From Prosthecobacter sp. (lineage in GTDB: Bacteria > Verrucomicrobiota > Verrucomicrobiia > Verrucomicrobiales > Verrucomicrobiaceae), in the NCBI RefSeq assembly GCF_014879935.1, contig NZ_JACSRD010000118.1, positions 1 through 64,000 of the forward strand: a DNA stretch of 64,000 nucleotides, given 5' to 3'. Position 1 is the stretch's first letter. Every line of letters starts with the position of its first letter. Positions 17,701 through 24,587 of the stretch are shown in pieces. The translations under genes and the position numbers were made by a program. The notes beneath the pieces are model-generated. The model did not search any database and had not been told where the DNA came from. It worked only from the letters and a program-made list of their open reading frames with translations.

Positions 17701-18403
17701 CAATCAAAGCTACCGCACGGTGATTTCCGAGAGCCTCGCGGGCTCGGTAGAGACGCCGCGTTTTCAAAACATCGGCCTGAGCATCGAAGGCATGCTGCCG
17801 ACGAAGACATGGTGGGGCCTCACCGGAAACATCATCGAGCAAGACGTGGATCGCGTGGTGGGCGCGTTCACGGGCTTCTCACCGGGCGTCTTCCCCATTG
17901 AGCCGGCGTATTTCCCGAGCAGCACGCGGCAGAGCCTGTCGTATCGCGAGCAGTCGCTGCAATTCACGCTCAACCAGCTCGTGGGCAAACGCTGGGCGCT
18001 CGGCGGCCTGTATCGCGTGACGGAATCCGAGCTGCGCACGACCATGCACGACCTCGCAGCCTTCGGTGCGGCGAATGGCGTGCTCACCGACCGCGCCACG
18101 CTGCATGAGCTCGGCCTATCCGCGAACTACAACTCCCCCCGCGGCTTTTTCGCCCGCATGGAGGCTAATTTTTATGCGCAGAGCCTTCGCGATGATCCGA
18201 ACTCCGGTGTCGGCCCCAGAGTTGGAGATCGCTTCTGGCAGTTCAACGCCTTCGCGGGTTATCGTTTCAACCGTAACCTCTGCGAATTCAGCGTCGGCGT
18301 GCTGAATCTGACCGATCAAAATTACCAACTCAGCCCGCTGAATCCGTGGTCGGACATTGCGAGAGAGAGGACGTTTGTGTTGAGGTTCCGGCTGAGTTTT
18401 TAA
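14792..18403 (+). CDS. FecR-TPR-beta-barrel outer-membrane protein
   Basis: The protein is 1,203 residues from the chosen start, where the Met at 14792 opens the signal peptide MKILIRCLVALLGFAGIVAG; an upstream ATG at 14717 only adds 25 residues. A FecR-like region spans about residues 25-180 (RTLRKSRATVQL, the LRGTQLFVKVEGGKAFYQVLEG strand pair, VEISAGEAAEAV). TPR repeats follow at about 290-530 (AWTRLGELEFSFGRAARALEAL and related). The last ~600 residues form a TonB-receptor-like barrel ending in the outer-membrane signature FVLRFRLSF. I see no plug domain or TonB box, so it is not a standard siderophore receptor. FecR domains normally relay signals to ECF sigma factors, which fits the ECF-type element upstream and the sigma gene at 58104, but that link is inference. 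A near-identical C-terminal remnant lies at 24087. Confidence 0.8.
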   Translation: MKILIRCLVALLGFAGIVAGQEARIVSVENKVEAAKSAGAWAAAQAEQRLAIQDRIRTLRKSRATVQLTGLYNMRMEQLTTVEISPSLLDDSKPRLDLGGGALFIFSREQSGEIDIKTPAANGALRGTQLFVKVEGGKAFYQVLEGRVDVSNAHGRVEISAGEAAEAVAGAAPRKTAVLEAKNILQWALYYPAVIDPAELEAANGQGDALKASRALQAYTEGDLLAALELPNGSSLALEASVLLTVGRLDEVRPILAKMPVSSPFRKSLEKLVLAVNHEKTANWPLEAISTASEAMAESYYRQSQHDLEGAREAARLAVRLSPQNGYAWTRLGELEFSFGRAARALEALDNGLKLTPRNAQAHALRGFVLSARNRITEAQQAFETATKLDGALGNGWLGLGLTKIKQGHLAEGRADLQTAATVEPLMSIYHSYLGKAFSVEGRRDDSEKDLALAQHLDANDPTPWLYSAIEKQQQNRSNEAIEDLQKSIDLNDNRRVYRSEFLLDQDKSVRSANLAAIYRNNGMDAVALREAARAVDSDFTNASAHLFLANAFHSLRDPQRIALRYETPWFNELLLANLLSPVGGGPLSQYVSQQEYSKLLEADGIGASIAGEYRGTGEWRSSASVFGTHGNWSWGLDYSLRDTHGTRINNEASIQELYAQVKWQATSDDTFYFLGKMSKQESGDTFETYNNTPLAPDLFFDEKQQPGLLLAGWNHRWGPGSHTLFLAGRLSATQRLRDPRANQLLIERDSAVLNPAVVTTVGFFNVFSNPAFTSTLGVDGETLIHSPELVAAMQPFLYSGNILGVNATPFDFQTRREFEIYTAEMMHIQKIKNHNLLAGVRYQDGEFETTSRLSVIRPNFAGGFTTPAFQQTDVVDFQRLSLYAYDYWQPKPWLTLIGGVSWDRIDHPLNFRNPPTSGAQTQNERVSAKAGFILNPSRWVQVRGAFTQGLGGVTYDESVRLEPVQIAGFNQSYRTVISESLAGSVETPRFQNIGLSIEGMLPTKTWWGLTGNIIEQDVDRVVGAFTGFSPGVFPIEPAYFPSSTRQSLSYREQSLQFTLNQLVGKRWALGGLYRVTESELRTTMHDLAAFGAANGVLTDRATLHELGLSANYNSPRGFFARMEANFYAQSLRDDPNSGVGPRVGDRFWQFNAFAGYRFNRNLCEFSVGVLNLTDQNYQLSPLNPWSDIARERTFVLRFRLSF

Positions 18404-18561
18404 CCGGTGCGTTTGTGGTTCTCGGGCCGAACGGCATCATTTCCGGACAGCAGCGCGTAGCTTGGGAGTTTTTCCTTCTCATCGTCTTTTGTCCCAGTCT
18501 CCGCGCGCGGTGCGCGTCTCATAGCGCGATGGTGATTTTCGCCACGTCGCACTAGTTGCAG

Positions 18562-18648
18562 TTAATCTCGCCTTCGCCCCAGAAGCGGGCGGGGAGGTTT
18601 GGATGTTTGAAGAAAGCGGGAACAGGTGGAATGCGGCTTCGTTTTCAT
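18562..18648 (-). CDS. possible 28-residue peptide behind the reverse ECF-type element
   Basis: An ATG at 18648 lies 22 bases after the reverse GGGTATCC box, the same distance seen for the other members of the set. It opens a 28-residue basic frame (MKTKPHSTCSRFLQTSK and on). No homology or ribosome-binding site supports it. It may be the leftover start of a deleted gene, or the element may drive an untranslated RNA. Confidence 0.2.
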   Translation of the reverse strand: MKTKPHSTCSRFLQTSKPPRPLLGRRRD

Positions 18649-18670
18649 GGGGGAAGAGCCTCCTGCCGCC

Positions 18671-18699
18671 GGATACCCGCGCGGGGCGGGTTTGTGACA
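18671..18699 (-). promoter_or_regulatory. reverse-facing ECF-type promoter element
   Basis: On the minus strand this reads TGTCAC (18699-18694), 15 bases, then GGGTATCC (18678-18671). Spacing and -10 are identical to the best plus-strand copies. No real gene is obvious downstream to the left. Confidence 0.45.
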
Positions 18700-18751
18700 A
18701 GATCGCCGAAAACCCGCCTCCAAACACCCGCTCCACTTTTTGCGCGGGATG

Positions 18752-18780
18752 TGTAACATGAGCGGATCGTCCGGGTATTC
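18752..18780 (+). promoter_or_regulatory. ECF-type promoter element before the GloVer-protease gene
   Basis: TGTAAC at 18752-18757, 15 bases, GGGTATTC at 18773-18780; the ATG at 18803 follows 22 bases later. An ATG at 18740 lies upstream of this element, so a transcript from here would exclude it, supporting the start at 18803. Confidence 0.6.
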
Positions 18781-18802
18781 ATCCAAGGAAACTCCTTCAT
18801 CC

Positions 18803-21800
18803 ATGTCCCTACTGTTACACCGCCCTCGTCTTCACGCTGCTGCCGCGTTGCTGGTGTTTTTGTGTTTGAGTAGTCCGATCGCCATGGCGCAGGTCTATGA
18901 GAAGGTGTTCGATTTCGGAATCGGTCGCAACCCTCTGGTCAAGCCTGTTGGTTTAGTCCAAGACAATGATGGACAGTTTTATGGCATCACAAGGGCGGGG
19001 ACTTTCTTCAGGATGACGCCTGGAGGAACCGTAACCAATTTGGGGGAGTTTAATAATGGCTATGGAATGACGGGACTTGTCAGGGCAAGTGACGGGAACC
19101 TTTACAGTACGCGCTTTGGGGAAGATATTGAAGGACAAAAAGGGGCTGTTTTCAAAATGACTCCGTTTGGCACTTTAACGCAGATAGCAGGATTTGCCGG
19201 GAACGGCCCTGCAAGCCTGGGGGAACATCCTGCGGCATCGTTGCTTCAAGTGGGCAGCTATTTTTTTGGAACGACTGTTTATGGTGGAACCTTCAACCAC
19301 GGCACGATCTTCAAAGTATCGCTAAACGGTGAGCTGAGCACGGTCATCGAGTTCACAGGCGGTGAATCGAACAACCGTGGCAGCCGCCCGGTCGCGGCCC
19401 TGGTTTTGGGCGATGATGGTAATCTTTACGGCACCACGACCCAAGGTGGCATCCATGGGGGCGGCACCGTCTTTAAAATGACGCCTTCAGGCACCTTGAC
19501 GACCTTGGTGGATTTTACTCATGACGAAGGTCCGAACAGGGGGAGCTGGCCGGGCGTTTTGGTTTCGGGCAGCGATGGAAACTTTTATGGTTTGACCCGC
19601 TACGGTAGCACTCTGGGTGGAGGCACCGTTTTCAAAATGACACCGTCCGGGGTGCTCACAACTTTGGCCGAATTTAGCGCTGAGTATGATCCAGACGAGG
19701 AGACGGGTTATGACACTTTTCCCGATTCACTAATCCAGGGCAGCGACGGGAATTTCTATGGAACGACAGAGACTGATAAAACAGAAGCAGGCGGGGATTT
19801 CGTCGGTGGCACCGTCTTCAAGATGACAGCATCTGGCGACCTGACAACGTTGGTGGAGTTCGACGACAGCGAGGTAACGGATCGTGACGATATTCATCTG
19901 CGCAACAGTTCCCTGATCCAAGGCAACGATGGCGCCTTTTACGGAACAACGGCGTTTGGGGGAGCGGCTGGCGACGGCGCCGTGTTCCGAGTTTCGGCTT
20001 CCGGGTTATTCTCGCACCTGGTGGAATTCGACGGCCCCGCGCAAACGCGCAGCCCGTCTTTTCCCAACGCGCTCACACAAGGGGATGACGGCCGTTTCTT
20101 TGGCACAACGGCTTATGGAGGATTGGGAAATCGTGGAACCGTCTTCGAATTGAAGACCACAGGCGAGTTGACCACCTTCGTCGAATTCGCTGGAAACGGT
20201 CCCGTGAACAATGGAAGCACGCCAATCGCCGCGCTCGTTCAGGGCCAGGACGGGAATTATTACGGGTCCACTGTCTATGGTGGCGCTTCTGAGGAACTGG
20301 ACATGCCCGCTTCCGGGCACGGCACGATTTTCAGAATGACGCCTTCAGGGGTCTTGACTACTCTGGTGAGTTTTACAGGTAGTGAAGGCACGAATAGAGG
20401 TTCTGCACCTGCCGCTGATCTGCTAAGAGACAATGACGGAAACTTCATAGGAGCGACCCAATCTGGCGGCGCTTATGGCCGCGGAACAGTTTTCAAGATG
20501 TCCCCGTCTGGGGGGATGACCACATTGGTGGACTTTTCCTTCACAAGTCCGAACAGAGGACGGGTGCCAAATGCACTCATATCGGGCAATGACGGCAATT
20601 TTTATGGCACTACGCGGGAAGGCGGTATTGGAGGCATCGGAAACGGAACTGTGTTTCGCATGACTCCTGGCGGGATACTGACCACCCTTGTGGAGTTCAC
20701 TTGGAACGTGCCGCCCTACAAGGGATCGCAACCCAACGCTCTGGTGCTCGGCAATGACGGCAATTTTTACGGTACCACCACCGGCGGGGGGATCGGAACA
20801 GACGGCGACTCCCGATCCGGCTATGGCACCGTTTTTCGAATGACGCCGGAGGGGGCGCTGACGACGCTGGTCGAGTTCACTTTAAACGGGCCGCTAAATA
20901 AAGGCTCGCAGCCAACCAAGCTCGTCCTTGCCGGTGACGGCCATTTCTACGGAACAACCACCTACGGGGGCTTTGGAAGCAATGAAGCTGCTGCCATTCC
21001 TGGCGCTCGTTTCACCGGTTACGGAACGCTTTTCAAAATGACGCATTCCGGGGAACTCACAACGATCTGGGAATTTTCCGGGGCGGAGGGGAATCCGTAT
21101 GTGGACCTTGTTGCCGGTGCGGACGGAAACCTCTACGGCACAACAGGCGGGCCTCATGGCACCATTTACCGCCTTGTCTTTCCTGGCGTTCCTTTGATCG
21201 GTCTAACGCAAGCCACACCTGCGCTAGGCGGTCATGTCCAGGTGAATGCGCGGGTCAATGCGCGCGGAACCTTCACTCAGGCGTCACTGGAATACGGCAA
21301 TGACGGCGTGAGTTTCCCTTTCACGATTCCACTGAGTCCGAACTTGAATGGTTTCCAAACTCAAACAGCTGGAACTTCGGTGGAGGGATTGAATCCTGGC
21401 GCAACCTACTTTTACCGCGTTCGTGCGCAAAGCATCCGAGGCACCGCAGTCAGCCCGGTGGGTAGTTTCTCCACTCTCGCGGCCCCGCTTTCAACTGTCA
21501 CACCTGCCACCGATCTCGCCCCCGCCAGCGCGCGTCTCAACGGCACGGTGAACGCTCGCAATTACGACGCCACGGTGCGCTTCGAGTGGGGCACGGATGG
21601 CAACACATTCCCAAATTCGGTCGCCGCCACGCCCGGCACCGTGACGGGGAACAGTGACGTTTCCGTCTCCGTTCCCGTGGCCGGTTTGACCAAAGGCACG
21701 ACGTATTATTTCCGCGTTGTGGCCACCAACGCGGGCGGCACGACCGTCAGCGGCACGCAGAGCTTTCGCACCTTGACGGAGCCCGCCGCGACCATCGGCG

Positions 21801-24025
21801 GGAACTTCGCGCTGACGACGACGAGCGTGCGCGTGGAGGGCAGTGTGAACGCGCAGGGCAGTGACAGCAGCGTGGTCTTTGAATATGGCACGGACGGCGT
21901 GAGCTTTCCGAACAGTGTCGCCGCCACGCCGGGCACGGTGAGCGGGGATGCCGGCACGCCGGTGTCCGCGGTGCTCACGACGCTGTCGCAAGGTGTGACG
22001 TATCACTACCGCATCCGGGCGACGAGCGCGGGCGGTGTGGGCACGAGTGCGAGCGCGAGTTTCTCCATGAATGTGCTCTCCGGCTTCGCGCAGGTGTTTC
22101 CAAACGCGCCGCCGGAATCGGAGGGCTTTTTGACGGTGAACCTCAGCACTGGGGGCATCTTGCACGGGTGGCGCTTCGTCGGCGAGCAGCAGTGGCGCTC
22201 ATCTGGCCTGCCGGTGGCCGGTTTGACGACCTCGAACCGGGAGATCGAATTCCGTCCGGTGCCTGGCTATGTGCAGCCGGAGCCGGAACCGGTGAGCATC
22301 CTCAGCGGCGAGGCTTCGGTTTATGCCTTTGAATACATCAGCGGGGGCAGCACGGGCAGCGGCAACATTCTCGTGACACTGAAGCCTTCCACTCTCGCGG
22401 AGGCGCAGTGGCGGCTGCTGGGCGAAACGGATGCGCAGTGGCGAAACAGCGACACAGCGCTCAACGGCCTGCCGCCGGGCAATTACCTCATCGAGTGCAA
22501 ACCGGTCGCTGGACGTGCCACGCCGCCGAATGTGAACGTTTCCGTCATCAACGGCCAAACGACCGCCGCGACGATCACCTACTTCCTGCCGGACGCGGCC
22601 ACAGGCACGCCGCCAGCGGTGCTTTCCTTTGAGAGCGTCTCCGTGGACACCACGCGGCCTTATGCGCATGTGGGGCAGTTTCGCAGCCAGGTCGGCAGCA
22701 GTAGTGGCTTCGTGGTGAAACCACGCGTCGTCGCCACGGCGGCGCATGTGGTGTGGGATGACGGCCGCGTGGTCGATAATGGCTCCGGTGGCTCGACGCT
22801 GGCCGCGGTGCAGGGGGTGCAGTGGCTCTTCCAAAGGTATCGCGGCGTGCATGAGCCCACGCCGGTCATTCCGCGCGGGTTTTACACCTTTGATGGCTAT
22901 GCGGCGCAGCGTGTGATCGACAACTCGCCCGGTGACTCCTCGCCCGCGTCACAGCACCTTGATGTGGCGGCGGTGTATTTCAGCACGAACGCGGGACGCG
23001 GTGGCTACAGCGGCTTTTTGGCGAGTGATCTGGCGCAAAATGAGTTCCTGCTCTCCAGTGCGAACAAAATGCTCGTCGGCTACCCGATGGATGGCATCAG
23101 CACCACGAGCCAAGGCCGCATGCACGCGACTTCGCCCTCCAATGTGGTCTTCAGCAGCTCTTTTGGCCGCACCTTCACCACGACGGGCATCCGCAGCAGC
23201 GGCGGAAACAGCGGTGGGCCGCTGTGCGTGCAGTTTGAAGGCGGCGCGTATTACCCGACGGCCATCTACCTCGGTGGAGACAATCAGACTGTCGTCCGCG
23301 CCATCGACAGCGAGGTGGTGGACCTTTTCAACCGTGCGGAGATCAGCAGCAACGGTGGAGACAACAACACCGGCGGCGGCATCACGCACACGAGCATCAG
23401 CGGCACCACCAGCAGCAGCACCGGCAGCGTGCAGATCCTCATCGAACCCGAAGCTGCGAGAAATGCAGGAGCAGGCTGGCGTCTCGGTGACAGCGGAAGC
23501 TACCGTGCAAACGGCGCGGTGCGCAGCAGCGTGACGCCAGGTAGCTACACCTTGAACATGATCGCAGTGGCTGGTTTTGACACGCCCACGTCACCCACCA
23601 TCACCGTGAGCGGCGGCCAACTCACCGCAGTGACCTACACCTACGCACCACTGATGAACCCGCAGGAAAGCTGGCGTCAAACTCACTTCAGCACCACCGC
23701 GAACACCGGCAACGCCGCCGACACCTTCGACTTCGACGGCGACGGGTTCACGAATGCGCAGGAATACGCCGCAGGGACGAATCCGACGCTCAGCGGTGAC
23801 TTCTTCAAGGTCACCGACAGCCAGCGCACCGCGTCCACCTTCACGTTGAGTACAGCAGGCAAGGCCGGACGCACCTACACGCTCCAGCGCAGCGTGAATT
23901 TGAGCTCCTGGACAGCCGTTGGCAGTCCGCAGGGACCGCTCGTCAGCGATGGGGCAGTCACTTTGCAAGATGCTGCGATGCCGAATGACGCGGCGTTTTA
24001 CCGGATTGTGGTCACGGGGCCGTAA
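18803..24025 (+). CDS. giant secreted GloVer-repeat serine protease
   Basis: The protein is about 1,740 residues. The start at 18803 is preferred because it opens the signal peptide (MSLLLHRPRLHAAAALLVFL) behind the promoter element. Residues ~33-793 hold about 14 GloVer tandem repeats (DGNFYGTT, then GTVFKMTPSG, then LTTLVEF), likely a beta-propeller-like array. Three Ig/FN3-like domains follow (~796-1090), then the tail shared by four proteins here: a WRFVGEQQW beta repeat, a second QWRLLGE repeat, and a trypsin-like domain with His1315 (TAAHVV), Asp1387 (LDVAAV) and Ser1470 (GNSGGP). A third WRL repeat, a calcium-binding DFDGDGFTNAQEYAAGTNP loop and a conserved end DAAFYRIVVTGP complete it. 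It is probably exported and surface-bound or released. Its role is unknown; it could process host, prey or self surface proteins. Confidence 0.8.
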   Translation: MSLLLHRPRLHAAAALLVFLCLSSPIAMAQVYEKVFDFGIGRNPLVKPVGLVQDNDGQFYGITRAGTFFRMTPGGTVTNLGEFNNGYGMTGLVRASDGNLYSTRFGEDIEGQKGAVFKMTPFGTLTQIAGFAGNGPASLGEHPAASLLQVGSYFFGTTVYGGTFNHGTIFKVSLNGELSTVIEFTGGESNNRGSRPVAALVLGDDGNLYGTTTQGGIHGGGTVFKMTPSGTLTTLVDFTHDEGPNRGSWPGVLVSGSDGNFYGLTRYGSTLGGGTVFKMTPSGVLTTLAEFSAEYDPDEETGYDTFPDSLIQGSDGNFYGTTETDKTEAGGDFVGGTVFKMTASGDLTTLVEFDDSEVTDRDDIHLRNSSLIQGNDGAFYGTTAFGGAAGDGAVFRVSASGLFSHLVEFDGPAQTRSPSFPNALTQGDDGRFFGTTAYGGLGNRGTVFELKTTGELTTFVEFAGNGPVNNGSTPIAALVQGQDGNYYGSTVYGGASEELDMPASGHGTIFRMTPSGVLTTLVSFTGSEGTNRGSAPAADLLRDNDGNFIGATQSGGAYGRGTVFKMSPSGGMTTLVDFSFTSPNRGRVPNALISGNDGNFYGTTREGGIGGIGNGTVFRMTPGGILTTLVEFTWNVPPYKGSQPNALVLGNDGNFYGTTTGGGIGTDGDSRSGYGTVFRMTPEGALTTLVEFTLNGPLNKGSQPTKLVLAGDGHFYGTTTYGGFGSNEAAAIPGARFTGYGTLFKMTHSGELTTIWEFSGAEGNPYVDLVAGADGNLYGTTGGPHGTIYRLVFPGVPLIGLTQATPALGGHVQVNARVNARGTFTQASLEYGNDGVSFPFTIPLSPNLNGFQTQTAGTSVEGLNPGATYFYRVRAQSIRGTAVSPVGSFSTLAAPLSTVTPATDLAPASARLNGTVNARNYDATVRFEWGTDGNTFPNSVAATPGTVTGNSDVSVSVPVAGLTKGTTYYFRVVATNAGGTTVSGTQSFRTLTEPAATIGGNFALTTTSVRVEGSVNAQGSDSSVVFEYGTDGVSFPNSVAATPGTVSGDAGTPVSAVLTTLSQGVTYHYRIRATSAGGVGTSASASFSMNVLSGFAQVFPNAPPESEGFLTVNLSTGGILHGWRFVGEQQWRSSGLPVAGLTTSNREIEFRPVPGYVQPEPEPVSILSGEASVYAFEYISGGSTGSGNILVTLKPSTLAEAQWRLLGETDAQWRNSDTALNGLPPGNYLIECKPVAGRATPPNVNVSVINGQTTAATITYFLPDAATGTPPAVLSFESVSVDTTRPYAHVGQFRSQVGSSSGFVVKPRVVATAAHVVWDDGRVVDNGSGGSTLAAVQGVQWLFQRYRGVHEPTPVIPRGFYTFDGYAAQRVIDNSPGDSSPASQHLDVAAVYFSTNAGRGGYSGFLASDLAQNEFLLSSANKMLVGYPMDGISTTSQGRMHATSPSNVVFSSSFGRTFTTTGIRSSGGNSGGPLCVQFEGGAYYPTAIYLGGDNQTVVRAIDSEVVDLFNRAEISSNGGDNNTGGGITHTSISGTTSSSTGSVQILIEPEAARNAGAGWRLGDSGSYRANGAVRSSVTPGSYTLNMIAVAGFDTPTSPTITVSGGQLTAVTYTYAPLMNPQESWRQTHFSTTANTGNAADTFDFDGDGFTNAQEYAAGTNPTLSGDFFKVTDSQRTASTFTLSTAGKAGRTYTLQRSVNLSSWTAVGSPQGPLVSDGAVTLQDAAMPNDAAFYRIVVTGP

Positions 24026-24086
24026 AACACTGTTAGTGAACAGCCAGGGAAGTGAGGCTGTTTAGCAGATTTCCGCCCCCTGCGGC

Positions 24087-24266
24087 GGCGACAGCTTCTG
24101 GCAGTTCAACGCCTTCGCGGGTTATCGTTTCCATCGCAACCTGTGCGAAGTGAGCGCTGGCGTACTGAACCTCACGGATCAAAACTACCAGCTCAGCCCG
24201 CTCAATCCGTGGTCCGACATCGCGAGGGAGCGGACGTTTGTGGTCCGGTTCCGGCTGAGTTTCTGA
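24087..24266 (+). pseudogene. 3' remnant of a FecR-TPR-barrel gene
   Basis: Fifty-nine codons plus TGA match the end of the barrel gene at 14792-18403, from FWQFNAFAGYRF through NLTDQNYQLSPLNPWSD to VVRFRLSF, with 54 of 59 residues identical by eye. The reading frame has no start and is only the last two or three barrel strands, so it cannot work alone. It sits just before the next protease gene, as the full barrel gene sits before the first one. It is therefore the scar of a duplicated barrel-protease unit. Confidence 0.85.
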
Positions 24267-24309
24267 AGCAGAGGGCGAGGGGGCTCAGGGGGTGCAGAGG
24301 CGGAGCCAT

Positions 24310-24356
24310 GGAGAGGCGATTTGAGGTTCCGGGGCGTTTGGAAGCCCCCATCAAGG
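24310..24356 (+). repeat. short interspersed repeat, copy A
   Basis: GGAGAGGCGATTTG, a variable centre, then TTTGGAAGCCCCC. A related copy lies at 34477-34527. Both stand just upstream of an ECF-type element and a giant gene. Confidence 0.5.
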
Positions 24357-24424
24357 ATCGTGTGACCCGGAGCCAGCAGCAAAGCTTGACGCTCAATGAC
24401 TGGTAAGCTGCAATAAGCGGTTGT

Positions 24425-24453
24425 CGTAACAATCCGCCGCCGCACGGGTATTC
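24425..24453 (+). promoter_or_regulatory. ECF-type promoter element before the leader peptide and second protease
   Basis: CGTAAC at 24425-24430, 15 bases, GGGTATTC at 24446-24453. The first ATG after it is at 24480 (26 bases on), opening a 35-residue frame that overlaps the start of the large gene. Confidence 0.6.
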
Positions 24454-24479
24454 GTGTGGGAAAGACCGTCTCCGCCGTC

Positions 24480-24587
24480 ATGAACACGCTTCGTCCGCTT
24501 CTCCTCGCCTGCCTCGGGCTTCTTTATTGCGCGATGTCACTTCACGCCGCGCCTGAGGACTTGCATCCAACCCACCATAATCCATGA
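24480..24587 (+). CDS. 35-residue orphan signal-peptide ORF coupled to the next gene
   Basis: The frame encodes a near-perfect signal peptide (TLRPLLLACLGLLYCAMSLHA) and then only about 12 residues before TGA. The residues after the cleavage site (APEDL) resemble the mature start of the delta-60 proteins (APGELD, APGDLD). The stop overlaps the next start as ATGA at 24584-24587. It is either a coupling leader peptide or the stump of an earlier protein whose body was replaced by the gene that follows. Its position right behind the promoter element makes translation likely. Confidence 0.5.
   Translation: MNTLRPLLLACLGLLYCAMSLHAAPEDLHPTHHNP

Larger units (their letters stand above)
18404..18802. 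other. intergenic region with two opposed ECF-type elements
   Basis: These 399 bases lie between the barrel gene and the first protease gene. They hold a minus-strand ECF-type element (18671-18699), the plus-strand one (18752-18780), and an inverted repeat GGCGGGTTT (18685-18693)/AAACCCGCC (18710-18718). A 28-codon minus-strand frame also lies here. Nothing else in the rest is recognisable. Confidence 0.5.
24026..24424. other. intergenic region with gene remnant and short repeat
   Basis: The gap between the first and second protease genes holds a beta-barrel gene remnant (24087-24266) and one copy of a short interspersed repeat (24310-24356). The ECF-type element follows at 24425. No intact gene is seen. 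Confidence 0.6.
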
